The translations under genes and the position numbers were made by a program. A stretch of DNA of 64,000 bases, from positions 186,001 through 250,000 of the forward strand of contig NZ_JAHSTU010000007.1 in NCBI RefSeq assembly GCF_019145495.1, given 5' to 3'. Under the pieces are notes generated by a model, which ran no database searches, was not told the origin of the DNA, and was given only the letters and a program-made list of their open reading frames with translations. Positions 8,982 to 17,989 of the stretch are shown here, piece after piece. This DNA comes from Pseudomonas azerbaijanoccidentalis (GTDB lineage Bacteria; Pseudomonadota; Gammaproteobacteria; Pseudomonadales; Pseudomonadaceae). Position 1 is the stretch's first letter, and the number at the start of each line of letters is the position of its first letter.

Positions 8982-8982
8982 A

Positions 8983-9053
8983 AAGATCGCAGCCTTCGGC
9001 ATCTCCCACAGTTTCAAATTCCATGCAGGAGCTGCCGAAGGCTGCGATCTTTT
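8983..9053. repeat. REPIN, GATCGCAGCCTTCGGC family
   Basis: Inverted arms AAGATCGCAGCCTTCGGCAT and TGCCGAAGGCTGCGATCTTT fill the whole space between two convergent stop codons. With U-runs on both strands it could terminate both transcripts. Confidence 0.85.
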
Positions 9054-9226
9054 CAAGGCTCATTGGATTTTTCGGGTTCTTGCTGTAACTGTTCCCATAA
9101 CTCGGCTGCTCCGGGGAACTCCGTGCCATCCTCCGGGCTCATGTCATCCGGGTCGTAGCGGCTCAAACAGCCCTCCCCCAACGTGGCGGGTGCCTTGGAA
9201 GTGGCTTTGTCCAGTGGATCGGCCAT
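9053..9226 (-). CDS. Small acidic hypothetical protein, 57 residues
   Basis: A short frame reading MADPLDKATSKAPATLGEG to ...QQEPEKSNEP. It has a good AGAGGAC Shine-Dalgarno nine bases before ATG 9226 (an upstream ATG at 9232 is too close to it). The protein is acidic and polar with one cysteine, no membrane segment and a DPDDMSPEDG patch. It lies downstream of purU on the same strand, 86 bases away, and may be co-transcribed. I do not recognise a function. The start signal and fit between purU and a REPIN make it a likely real gene. Confidence 0.65.
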   Translation of the reverse strand: MADPLDKATSKAPATLGEGCLSRYDPDDMSPEDGTEFPGAAELWEQLQQEPEKSNEP

Positions 9227-9312
9227 GGTCATGTCCTCTGTGCAGAAACGGCGAAGGGCCTGAAGCGATTGAACGCCCAGGCCCTTCGAATTTCAACCGT
9301 GTCGTGCGCTGA

Positions 9313-10161
<849 letters not shown>

Positions 10162-10499
10162 GGGGGGAAAACTCCAGAACTTCGCAAAGGCGGCCATTCT
10201 AGCGATTGCGCAGCAAAACTGCAGTATTGATGATGGGCTGCGCTGCCAGGAGGTTGGCGACGCGGTTGCGGCTCAGGCATCCGACCCGCGCTTCAGCAGT
10301 GTAGTTAGCCGTCTACAAGCACTCGTTTGTAAATATCTGTAGCGAATGCTTCAAACTATTTAACTGCATCAAAAATGTGTAGCGGATTCCCGGCAATTTA
10401 ATTAAATAAACCCGCTTTAATGTTTACTTGATGAAACACCCTGACTATTATTGCCGCACTGTCCCCCTGCCATCCTGCGACACACATAAGGTAGTAATC
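10162..10499. promoter_or_regulatory. Divergent purU-mvaT control region
   Basis: About 340 bases without a gene. The part next to mvaT (10320-10440) is clearly A/T-rich for this genome, with TTTAATTAAATAAA around 10396-10410 and further T/A runs. MvaT-family proteins prefer such DNA and often regulate themselves, so autoregulation here is a reasonable inference. The AAGG Shine-Dalgarno for mvaT lies at about 10488-10491. Confidence 0.5.
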
Positions 10500-10877
10500 A
10501 TGTCCTTGATCAACGAATATCGCGCCACCGAAGAAGCTATCAAAGAGCTGCAAGCCCGTTTGAAGAACCTGTCCCAAGACGACAAACTGCAAACCGAGCT
10601 GGAATTCGAAGGCAAACTGCGCACCCTGATGGGCGAATACTCCAAGTCCCTGCGTGACATCATTGCTTTGCTGGACCCAGAATCCAAAACCAAGGCTCCA
10701 CGCGGCGGCGCAGTAAAAACTACCGGCACCAAGCGTGCTCGCAAAGTTAAACAATACAAAAACCCGCACAACGGCGAAGTCATCGAAACCAAAGGTGGCA
10801 ACCACAAGACTCTGAAAGAGTGGAAAGCCAAGTGGGGCGGTGACGTGGTTGAAGGCTGGGCTACCCTGCTGGGCTAA
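10500..10877 (+). CDS. mvaT: MvaT-family H-NS-like nucleoid protein
   Basis: A 125-residue xenogeneic silencer of pseudomonads. The N-terminal half (MSLINEYRATEEAIKELQ...) is the coiled-coil dimerisation/oligomerisation region. A basic linker (SKTKAPRGGAVKTTGTKRAR, about 61-80) leads into the C-terminal DNA-binding domain KVKQYKNPHNGEVIETKGGN, which ends KEWKAKWGGDVVEGWATLLG. The R-GN minor-groove hook is represented by TKGGNHKTLKEW. It binds A/T-rich, often horizontally acquired DNA. It is monocistronic, with a strong terminator downstream. Confidence 0.97.
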   Translation: MSLINEYRATEEAIKELQARLKNLSQDDKLQTELEFEGKLRTLMGEYSKSLRDIIALLDPESKTKAPRGGAVKTTGTKRARKVKQYKNPHNGEVIETKGGNHKTLKEWKAKWGGDVVEGWATLLG

Positions 10878-10916
10878 GCCGCCAGGTCTGTCACAGTTAA
10901 TTCTGCGACAAAAAAT

Positions 10917-10945
10917 AACGCCAGCTTATCGCTGGCGTTTTTTTT
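10917..10945 (+). terminator. Rho-independent terminator of mvaT
   Basis: Perfect 9-bp stem AACGCCAGC / GCTGGCGTT with loop TTATC, followed by an unbroken T run. Confidence 0.93.
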
Positions 10946-10978
10946 ATGCCCGGAGTTCAGGGCCGGGTATTTTCGATT

Positions 10979-12409
10979 TCAAAGATTCAAACGTTTGCGC
11001 AACCCCTCAACATGTTGCTGCCATTCACTGAGTACCTGTTGCTGAAACGCTGTCGCAGTAACAGCCCATTGGGCTGCGGCCTCTAGGAAACTATCCAGGG
11101 TATTGGGTGCGCCCCACTCAGGGTCTGACAAGCGCTTCTGACAGAATATTCGCCAGCGCTCTTGCTCTTCAAAACTCAGCGTTTCGGGAAAGTTGCGGGC
11201 GCGATATCGAAACAATAATTCGGGCAAACGTTCATCATCGAAAGGCCATTGCTCTTGTGCTAATTGAACGGGGTCGACGCTGCGTACTTGTTCACATAGA
11301 CGCCGATCACGGTCACCGATAAAACCATCGTATAACTGTTGTTCAGGGTCGTGGCTGACAGCAAAATCCTCGCGGGCATAAATGGCCGCAACTTTATCCA
11401 GCCAGACTTGCTGCGCGTCACTTAGCCGCAGTGCACGCTGCTGATACAGCGACATATCCAGCCCGAGACGTTGCTGATCTTCAGGACGAAGTACCGACAG
11501 CGGTGCCACAACGGGGCATTTATTGATATGAATGAGCTTGAGCGGCACCGGCAACTCACCCTCGGCCAAATCCTCGCGACGGGTATACAAGCGCTGGCGC
11601 AGGGCATCGGCATCCAGATCGAGCAAGCCCTGCGGGTCGAGATGCAGGTCGCAGACAATCAGCGCATTCTTGTTGCGCGGATGCCAGGCCAACGGCATCA
11701 CCACCCCCACAAAGTTGCGCGCCGCTGAAAAACGCCCGGAAATGTGCACCATCGGCTGCAACAGTCGAATCTGGTCCAGCACCTTTTGTTTGCTGCGCAA
11801 CTTGAACAGCCACTCATAAAGTTTCGGCTGTTTTTCTCGGATCAACCGCGCCAGGGCAATGGTCGCGCGCACGTCCGACAGTGCTTCGTGGGCATTGCCG
11901 TGGTCGATGCCATTGGCGGCGGTCAGGCGTTCAAGCTTGAGTGTCACCCGCCCCTCGTCATCCGTCGGCCACACGATGCCGTCGGGGCGCAAGGCATACG
12001 CGGCACGCACCACGTCAATCAGGTCCCAACGGCTGTTGCCGCCCTGCCACTCCCGCGCATACGGGTCGAAAAAGTTGCGGTACAGGCTATAGCGGGTCAT
12101 CTCGTCGTCGAAACGCAAGGTGTTGTACCCCGCGCCACACGTCCCCGGCGCCGCCAACTGGGCATGCACACGGGTCATGAAGTCGGCTTCGCTCAACCCT
12201 TGCGCAGCCAGATTGCCAGGGGTGATACCGGTGATCGCACAGGCGGCCGGGTGAGGCAAGATGTCGTCGCTGGGCTGGCAATAGAGGTTGACCGGCTCGT
12301 CTATTTCATTGAGATCGAAGTCAGTACGCAGCCCCGCCATTTGCAGGGGGCGGTCGCAACGGGGGTTGATGCCCGTCGTTTCATAGTCGTACCAGAAGAT
12401 GGAGGTCAC
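10979..12409 (-). CDS. sbcB: Exodeoxyribonuclease I
   Basis: A 3'-5' single-strand DNA exonuclease used in repair and recombination. The 476-residue protein has the DEDDh catalytic residues: FWYDYETTGINP (residues 5-16), RWDLIDVVRAAY (Asp near 127) and GNAHEALSDVRAT (His and Asp near 175-185). An SH3-like and a helical extension domain complete the family length. The start MTSIFWYDYE is the family N-terminus. Convergent with mvaT; its upstream gap is divergent from the RDD gene. Confidence 0.96.
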   Translation of the reverse strand: MTSIFWYDYETTGINPRCDRPLQMAGLRTDFDLNEIDEPVNLYCQPSDDILPHPAACAITGITPGNLAAQGLSEADFMTRVHAQLAAPGTCGAGYNTLRFDDEMTRYSLYRNFFDPYAREWQGGNSRWDLIDVVRAAYALRPDGIVWPTDDEGRVTLKLERLTAANGIDHGNAHEALSDVRATIALARLIREKQPKLYEWLFKLRSKQKVLDQIRLLQPMVHISGRFSAARNFVGVVMPLAWHPRNKNALIVCDLHLDPQGLLDLDADALRQRLYTRREDLAEGELPVPLKLIHINKCPVVAPLSVLRPEDQQRLGLDMSLYQQRALRLSDAQQVWLDKVAAIYAREDFAVSHDPEQQLYDGFIGDRDRRLCEQVRSVDPVQLAQEQWPFDDERLPELLFRYRARNFPETLSFEEQERWRIFCQKRLSDPEWGAPNTLDSFLEAAAQWAVTATAFQQQVLSEWQQHVEGLRKRLNL

Positions 12410-12594
12410 AGGCGTTTCCTGAACTGAAGATCGACGAAGTCTAGGCGCTCACGTCGTGTTGCGGCCAGCAATCTTGTGATTCAAACACCTCTGGTTACGC
12501 AAACCACCCTACATAGTTATGTCGTATTCCCCGGTGAGGCTGCTAGCATCGGGGAACGAGACAATCCCGATCAGGCCACATCATCAGGTTGCCC

Positions 12595-13320
12595 ATGCTC
12601 GAGACCACAGCACTGCCAAGGAAAGCGACGCTGTCCCCGCCACTGGATACGCGGTATCAAGTTGAAACGCCTGAAGGCATCGACTTGCCGCTGCGGCCCG
12701 CCGGGCTGATGGTGCGTGCGCTGGCGTTCTCCGTCGACCTGGCCCTGCGCGGCCTGATCCTCGGCCTGCTGTTTATGGTGCTGGCGATGCTCGGGAAACT
12801 CGGCGCCGGCCTGGGCTCGCTGCTGATCTTCGGCGTGAGCTGGTGGTACATGGTTTTGTTCGAAGTGCTCAACCAGGGCCGCTCGCCGGGCAAGCAATGG
12901 ATGGGCCTGCGAGTGGTGCAGGACGACGGCACACCGATCGGCTGGTCGGCCTCGCTGTTGCGCAACCTGCTGCGTTTTGTCGATCTGTTGCCGTTCGGCT
13001 ATTTCCTCGGGGCCATCAGTTGCTTGCAGCACCCCGGCTTCAAACGCCTCGGCGATATCGCAGCCGGCACGCTGGTGATCTACCGCGAACAACCGCTCAC
13101 CCGTCCACAATTGCCGCCCGCCCAGCCACGTCGTCCGGCTTTTACCCTGAGCCTGAGCGAACAACGCGCCATCCTCGGGTTCGCCGAACGCCAGGCCGAA
13201 CTCTCCCCGGCCAGGGTCAATGAACTTGCCTCGATCCTCGCGCAACCGTTGCAGGTTCCAGCGCCACACGCCGTGGCCGAACTCAACGGCATCGCTCGCG
13301 GCTTGTTGGGCCCGGCATGA
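12595..13320 (+). CDS. RDD-family membrane protein, first gene of the MoxR operon
   Basis: A 241-residue protein with a 35-residue soluble N-terminus, three or more hydrophobic segments between about 40 and 150, and a polar C-terminal tail. The RDD signature appears as RPAGLMVRALAFSVDLALR and QGRSPGKQWMGLRVVQDDG. ATG 12595 is chosen; TTG 12589 is an in-frame alternative. Its stop overlaps the SpoIIM-like gene by 4 bases. RDD proteins are poorly characterised; in this conserved operon it probably belongs to a membrane complex handled by the MoxR ATPase. Confidence 0.85.
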   Translation: MLETTALPRKATLSPPLDTRYQVETPEGIDLPLRPAGLMVRALAFSVDLALRGLILGLLFMVLAMLGKLGAGLGSLLIFGVSWWYMVLFEVLNQGRSPGKQWMGLRVVQDDGTPIGWSASLLRNLLRFVDLLPFGYFLGAISCLQHPGFKRLGDIAAGTLVIYREQPLTRPQLPPAQPRRPAFTLSLSEQRAILGFAERQAELSPARVNELASILAQPLQVPAPHAVAELNGIARGLLGPA

Positions 13321-14294
13321 AGCAAAGCCTTTTCGAACATCGGCACATGGCCGAATGGGAACAGTTTTCCCTCACGCTGCAACGACTGGAGCGGGACAGG
13401 AGGGCCGATGGGGTCGGCAATTTCCCCGCCGATTACCGTCGCCTTTGCCAACATTTGGCGCTGGCTCGAGAGCGCGGCTACAGCAGCTTTCTGGTCGACT
13501 CGTTACAGCAACTGGTGCTGCGTGGTCATCAACAACTGTACCGCCACCGCAGTCGGCTTGGCGCCAACGTACTGGCCTTCATCCTTGCCGGGTTCCCTCG
13601 GCTGGTTCGCGAACAATGGCGGTTTGTGCTTGCTGCCAGCCTGATGTTTTTCGGCAGCCTGATCGGCATAGCGCTGCTGGTGTACCTGTTCCCGGACCTG
13701 ATTTACAACCTGATCCCCGCCGAGCAAGTCAGCGAAATGCAAAGCATGTATGACCCCAACGCCGGCCACCTGGGCCGCTCGGCGGAACGCGCGGCTAGTG
13801 AAGACTGGGTGATGTTCGGCTACTACATCATGCACAACATCGGCATCGCCTTTCAGACCTTTGCCAGCGGCTTGCTGTTTGGCCTGGGCAGCGCGTTTTT
13901 CCTGTTGTTCAACGGTTTGATGATTGGCGCGGTGGCCGGTCACCTGACACACATCGGCTACGGCCAAACGTTCTGGTCGTTCGTGATTGGCCACGGGGCC
14001 TTCGAATTGACCGCCATCGCCCTGGCCGGAGCCGCCGGCCTGCAACTGGGCTGGGCATTGATTGCACCGGGTCGCCTGCCCCGCGCGGAAGCTTTGCGCC
14101 TGGCGGCGCGCAAGAGCGTGCTGCTGATTTGCGGGGTGATGTTGTTCCTGCTGATTGCGGCATTCATCGAGGCTTATTGGTCGTCGATGACCTCACCGAC
14201 ACCCATGACCAAATACCTGGTGGGCGTGGCGCTCTGGTTGTCGGTCGCGGTTTACCTGCTGTTTGCCGGACGGTTGCGTCATGCGCCTGAGTGA
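13317..14294 (+). CDS. SpoIIM/DUF95-family membrane protein
   Basis: A 325-residue integral membrane protein with a cytoplasmic N-terminal helical region (about 1-95) and six or so hydrophobic segments. The core FGYYIMHNIGIAFQTFASGL and GHGAFELTAIALAGAAG are typical of the stage II sporulation M family, which in non-sporulating bacteria is found beside MoxR/DUF58 genes. It overlaps the upstream RDD gene by 4 bases and the downstream DUF4129 gene by 14 bases. The name does not imply sporulation. Confidence 0.88.
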   Translation: MKQSLFEHRHMAEWEQFSLTLQRLERDRRADGVGNFPADYRRLCQHLALARERGYSSFLVDSLQQLVLRGHQQLYRHRSRLGANVLAFILAGFPRLVREQWRFVLAASLMFFGSLIGIALLVYLFPDLIYNLIPAEQVSEMQSMYDPNAGHLGRSAERAASEDWVMFGYYIMHNIGIAFQTFASGLLFGLGSAFFLLFNGLMIGAVAGHLTHIGYGQTFWSFVIGHGAFELTAIALAGAAGLQLGWALIAPGRLPRAEALRLAARKSVLLICGVMLFLLIAAFIEAYWSSMTSPTPMTKYLVGVALWLSVAVYLLFAGRLRHAPE

Positions 14295-15825
14295 CGCCAG
14301 TGTGGTGATCCGACCGCGCCCCACCTGGGAAGCCATGGACCTCGGCGTGCTGTTGAGCCAGCGCCATCGACGCTTGCTGATGACGAGTTGGGCGATCATC
14401 ACCTTGCCGGTTTTTGCCTTGCTGAGCGGGCTGCTGTGGGAGTCGCCGTCCCTTGCGGTGTTCATCTTCTGGTGGCTGAAACCGGCCTTCGAGCGCCTGC
14501 CGCTGTATATCCTGTCCAAAGCCATGTTTGGCGAAACGCCCACGCTCAAACAAGCCCTTTGCCAATGGCCACGACTGCTCAGGCCGCAATTGTTGGCCAG
14601 CCTGACCTGGCGACGTTTTGGCATGAGCCGCAGCTTTTTGATGCCGGTGATGCAGCTTGAAGGCCTGAGCGGTGAGGCGCGCCAACAACGGATGCAGGTG
14701 CTGTTGCAGCGCGATGCCGGCGCGGCGCGATGGCTGACGGTGATTGGCGTGCACCTGGAAACCGCGCTGTGGATCGGTTTGATGGTGCTGTTCTACCTGC
14801 TGTTGCCGCAACAGGTCGCGCTCGACTGGAGCTGGCAATCGCTGATCACCGCGGCTACGCAGGACTGGCGCTGGCTGGAGCATCTGACCAATGCTTTCTA
14901 TGCCCTGGTGCTGGTGCTGTGGGAACCGATTTATGTCGCCTGCGGCTTCAGCCTCTACCTGAACCGCCGCACCGTACTGGAAGCCTGGGATATCGAACTG
15001 GTGTTCCGCCGTTTGCGCCAGCGCTTGAATGGCACTGCCATTGCGCTCTTGATGGCAGCGATCCTGTTGACGCCGGTTGGCCACGACGCCTGGGCTGACG
15101 AAGCGGTCGCAAGCCCCGACAGTCCGCGATTACTGGAACAACCCCTGAACAGTCAGGCCTCCCGGGACAGCATCAAGGCGATCCTTGATCAACCACCGTT
15201 CAAGAACAAGGAAACGGTGATCCGCTATCGGTTTGGCGAAGACCAGGACAGTGCTGAAAACCCAAGCGACGACAAAACGCCAGCGTGGCTGAAGGCACTG
15301 TTCGGGCTGTTTGACAGTCAGCGTTTTGCTGCCCTGGCGACGCTGATCGAAACCTTGTTGTGGGGTGTGATGATCGCTGCCGTCGGTTTATTGATCTGGC
15401 ATTACCGCAACGGGTTGCAGGCGTTGGTCAGCCGCCGCTCGGTTCGTGGCAAGAAAACCCTGCGACCTATGCCGCCACAGGCTTTCGGTCTGGACCTGAG
15501 CCGCGAGACCTTGCCCGCCGACATCGCCGCCAGCGCCGAAAATCTCTGGCTGAGCCATCCTCGGGAAGCGCTGGGTTTGCTCTATCGCGCCCTGCTCAGC
15601 CACTTGTTGCACGACTTTGGCATCGCACTCAAAGCCGCCGACACCGAAGGCCAGGTGCTGGAGCGGGTCGAGCGACTTCAACAACCGGCACTGCTGGCCT
15701 TCAGCAGAAAACTGACCGGGCATTGGCAGAACATGGCCTACGGGCATCGCCTGCCCGCCGCGCATTTACAGCGTGAGTTGTGTGACGGCTGGCGTGAACT
15801 GTTCGGCCCCGGAGCAGCGCATTGA
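14281..15825 (+). CDS. DUF4129 membrane protein
   Basis: A 514-residue protein with several transmembrane segments in the first 270 residues, a roughly 80-residue polar, probably periplasmic stretch, another helix near 360-380, and a soluble C-terminal region whose LWLSHPREALGLLYRALLSHL resembles the DUF4129 domain. That domain often accompanies transglutaminase-like and DUF58 proteins. ATG 14281 starts inside the end of the SpoIIM-like gene. Function is unknown; the topology suggests a scaffold linking periplasm and cytoplasm. Confidence 0.8.
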   Translation: MRLSDASVVIRPRPTWEAMDLGVLLSQRHRRLLMTSWAIITLPVFALLSGLLWESPSLAVFIFWWLKPAFERLPLYILSKAMFGETPTLKQALCQWPRLLRPQLLASLTWRRFGMSRSFLMPVMQLEGLSGEARQQRMQVLLQRDAGAARWLTVIGVHLETALWIGLMVLFYLLLPQQVALDWSWQSLITAATQDWRWLEHLTNAFYALVLVLWEPIYVACGFSLYLNRRTVLEAWDIELVFRRLRQRLNGTAIALLMAAILLTPVGHDAWADEAVASPDSPRLLEQPLNSQASRDSIKAILDQPPFKNKETVIRYRFGEDQDSAENPSDDKTPAWLKALFGLFDSQRFAALATLIETLLWGVMIAAVGLLIWHYRNGLQALVSRRSVRGKKTLRPMPPQAFGLDLSRETLPADIAASAENLWLSHPREALGLLYRALLSHLLHDFGIALKAADTEGQVLERVERLQQPALLAFSRKLTGHWQNMAYGHRLPAAHLQRELCDGWRELFGPGAAH

Positions 15826-16991
15826 ACCGGCGCCAAGGGCTGTTGTTGATCGGCGTATTCATGGCCGTGTTGCTAGTGGCGCTGAGCGTGTATCTGTATT
15901 TCATGGCCACGCCCTATCCGGAAGACATCGATCACGGCCCTTCCCCCGAGGCGCAGGCCAACCCGTACCTGGCCGCCGAGCATTACCTGCGAGAACAGGG
16001 TCTGATTGTCAGCCACGCTAATAGCCTGGATGTTCTGCCGAGCCTGGAGCCGCATCAGCACAGCCTGTTGTTGCTCGGCGACCGCTACAACATGAGCCCA
16101 CGGCAAATTGATCAATTGATGAACTGGACCCGCGCCGGAGGACGCCTGTTGTTCGTCGCCCAATCGCTCTGGGATGAAAAGGCCGGGCAAAGCAACGACC
16201 TGTTGCTCGACCGGGTTCAACTGCACCAGTCCCTGAGCAAAGACCTCAAGGATCCGCCGCCAGCCGATGGCGACAAAGATCCCTACCCGCAGCTGACCAA
16301 GCTGTACCTGGAAAACGAAGACGCCCCGGCCTACGCCACCTTCGACACGGCCTTCCATCTCGAAGACCCGAAGAATCTCGCCCAGGCCTGGGCCAACAGC
16401 GCCAAGGCCACGCACATGATGCAGCTCACCCACGGGCTCGGGTCGATCATTGTGGTGACCGATGCCGACCTGTGGAAAACCCCGGCCATCGATCAATACG
16501 ACAACGCCTGGCTGCTGTGGTACCTGACGGCGGATACCGGCGTGACCTTGTTGTTCAACACCGACCACGACAGCCTGTGGACATTGTTGCTGCGCTACTT
16601 CCCCCAGGCGCTGGTTGCGTTGCTGGCGCTGATTGGCCTGGGGCTTTGGCACGCGGGTGTGCGCCATGGGCCAATGCAGGAGCCGGCACCGAAGGCGCGC
16701 CGACAATTGCTGGAGCACCTGCGCGCCAGCGCCGATTTCATGTTGCGCCGAAACGGACAACAGAGCCTGCTGCTAGCGCTGCAACAAGACATTCTGCGGC
16801 GCATCCGTCGTCGTCATCCGGGCTATGACCAACTCGCCGTTGCCGAACAATGGCTGGTGCTTTCGCGCCTGACCGGCCAGCCCACACGCGCTATCAGCCA
16901 AGCCATGAGCCCACGGCCGAAGCAGCGACTTTCCAGCGCTGAATTCAGCCGCCAGGTGGCCCACCTGCAAACCTTGAGGAATGCGTTATGA
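15822..16991 (+). CDS. DUF4350 membrane-anchored protein (TTG start)
   Basis: A 389-residue protein with an N-terminal membrane helix (about 7-28), a large extracytoplasmic domain, a second helix near 260-280 and a cytoplasmic tail with basic helices. Motifs such as LEPHQHSLLLLGDRYNMSPR and LMNWTRAGGRLLFVA fit the DUF4350 (ThuA/GATase-like) fold. The TTG start overlaps the preceding TGA (TTGA), so it depends on translational coupling; the alternative ATG 15861 would remove half of the signal anchor. It overlaps the MoxR gene by 4 bases. Confidence 0.82.
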   Translation: MNRRQGLLLIGVFMAVLLVALSVYLYFMATPYPEDIDHGPSPEAQANPYLAAEHYLREQGLIVSHANSLDVLPSLEPHQHSLLLLGDRYNMSPRQIDQLMNWTRAGGRLLFVAQSLWDEKAGQSNDLLLDRVQLHQSLSKDLKDPPPADGDKDPYPQLTKLYLENEDAPAYATFDTAFHLEDPKNLAQAWANSAKATHMMQLTHGLGSIIVVTDADLWKTPAIDQYDNAWLLWYLTADTGVTLLFNTDHDSLWTLLLRYFPQALVALLALIGLGLWHAGVRHGPMQEPAPKARRQLLEHLRASADFMLRRNGQQSLLLALQQDILRRIRRRHPGYDQLAVAEQWLVLSRLTGQPTRAISQAMSPRPKQRLSSAEFSRQVAHLQTLRNAL

Positions 16992-17989
16992 GTGAACCGA
17001 TCGAGCCCGATGCCCCCAGCCATGCTGCTCAACAACGACAACGCGGCAGCCAATTGGCTCAGGCAATCCGCGTCGAATTGCAAAAAGCCGTGATCGGCCA
17101 GAACAGCGTTATTGATGATGTGCTGACGGCGTTGATTGCCGGAGGCCACGTGCTGCTCGAGGGCGTGCCGGGGCTGGGCAAGACTTTGCTGGTGCGGGCG
17201 CTGGCACGGTGCTTCGGTGGTGAATTTGCGCGTATCCAGTTCACACCGGACCTGATGCCCAGCGATGTCACCGGGCATGCGGTGTACGACCTTCAGACCG
17301 AGCAATTCAAACTGCGCAAAGGTCCGCTGTTCACCAACCTGTTGCTGGCCGACGAGATCAATCGCGCCCCGGCAAAAACCCAGGCGGCGTTGCTTGAAGC
17401 CATGCAGGAGCGACAGGTCACGCTTGAAGGCCGCGCCCTGCCGATCGCGCAGCCGTTCATGGTGCTTGCCACGCAAAACCCTATCGAACAGGAAGGCACT
17501 TATCCACTGCCGGAAGCCGAGCTTGATCGCTTCATGCTCAAGGTGCGCATGGACTACCCCGATGCCGAGCAGGAATTGAACATGGTGCGCCAGGTCAGTC
17601 GATCGACCCGCGCCGACATGCTCGACGTGCAACCGCTGCGCACTGTGCTGCAAGCGAAAGATGTGCTGGCTTTGCAACGCATCGCCAGCGACTTGCCGCT
17701 GGATGATCAGGTGCTCGACTACGCCGTCCGCCTGGCCCGCTCAACCCGCAGCTGGCCGGGCCTGACCCTCGGCGCCGGACCTCGGGCCTCCATTGCGCTG
17801 GTGCGTTGCGCCAGGGCGCGGGCGTTGTTGCGCGGCGGCGAATTCGTGATTCCGGATGACATTAAAGGCTGTGCCCTGGGGGTGCTGCGTCATCGCGTGC
17901 GCATAGCGCCGGAACTGGATATCGAAGGGCTTGAGGTCGATCAAGTGCTGCGACAATTGCTCGACCAAGTGCCGGCGCCGCGCCTGTGA
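16988..17989 (+). CDS. MoxR-family AAA+ ATPase
   Basis: A 333-residue cytoplasmic AAA+ chaperone-like ATPase. Walker A GVPGLGKT is at residues 59-66, Walker B LLLADEINRAP around 118-128, and sensor 1 VLATQNPIEQEGTYPLPEAE follows, which is a MoxR hallmark. MoxR proteins remodel or insert cofactors into partner complexes, usually working with a DUF58 or VWA partner encoded alongside. Here DUF58 follows with a 4-base overlap. Assignment to family is secure; the client is unknown. Confidence 0.95.
   Translation: MSEPIEPDAPSHAAQQRQRGSQLAQAIRVELQKAVIGQNSVIDDVLTALIAGGHVLLEGVPGLGKTLLVRALARCFGGEFARIQFTPDLMPSDVTGHAVYDLQTEQFKLRKGPLFTNLLLADEINRAPAKTQAALLEAMQERQVTLEGRALPIAQPFMVLATQNPIEQEGTYPLPEAELDRFMLKVRMDYPDAEQELNMVRQVSRSTRADMLDVQPLRTVLQAKDVLALQRIASDLPLDDQVLDYAVRLARSTRSWPGLTLGAGPRASIALVRCARARALLRGGEFVIPDDIKGCALGVLRHRVRIAPELDIEGLEVDQVLRQLLDQVPAPRL

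Noticed and set aside
13317..14294. SpoIIM name as a sign of sporulation
   Set aside because: The family is common in non-sporulating bacteria next to MoxR/DUF58 genes; Pseudomonas does not sporulate.
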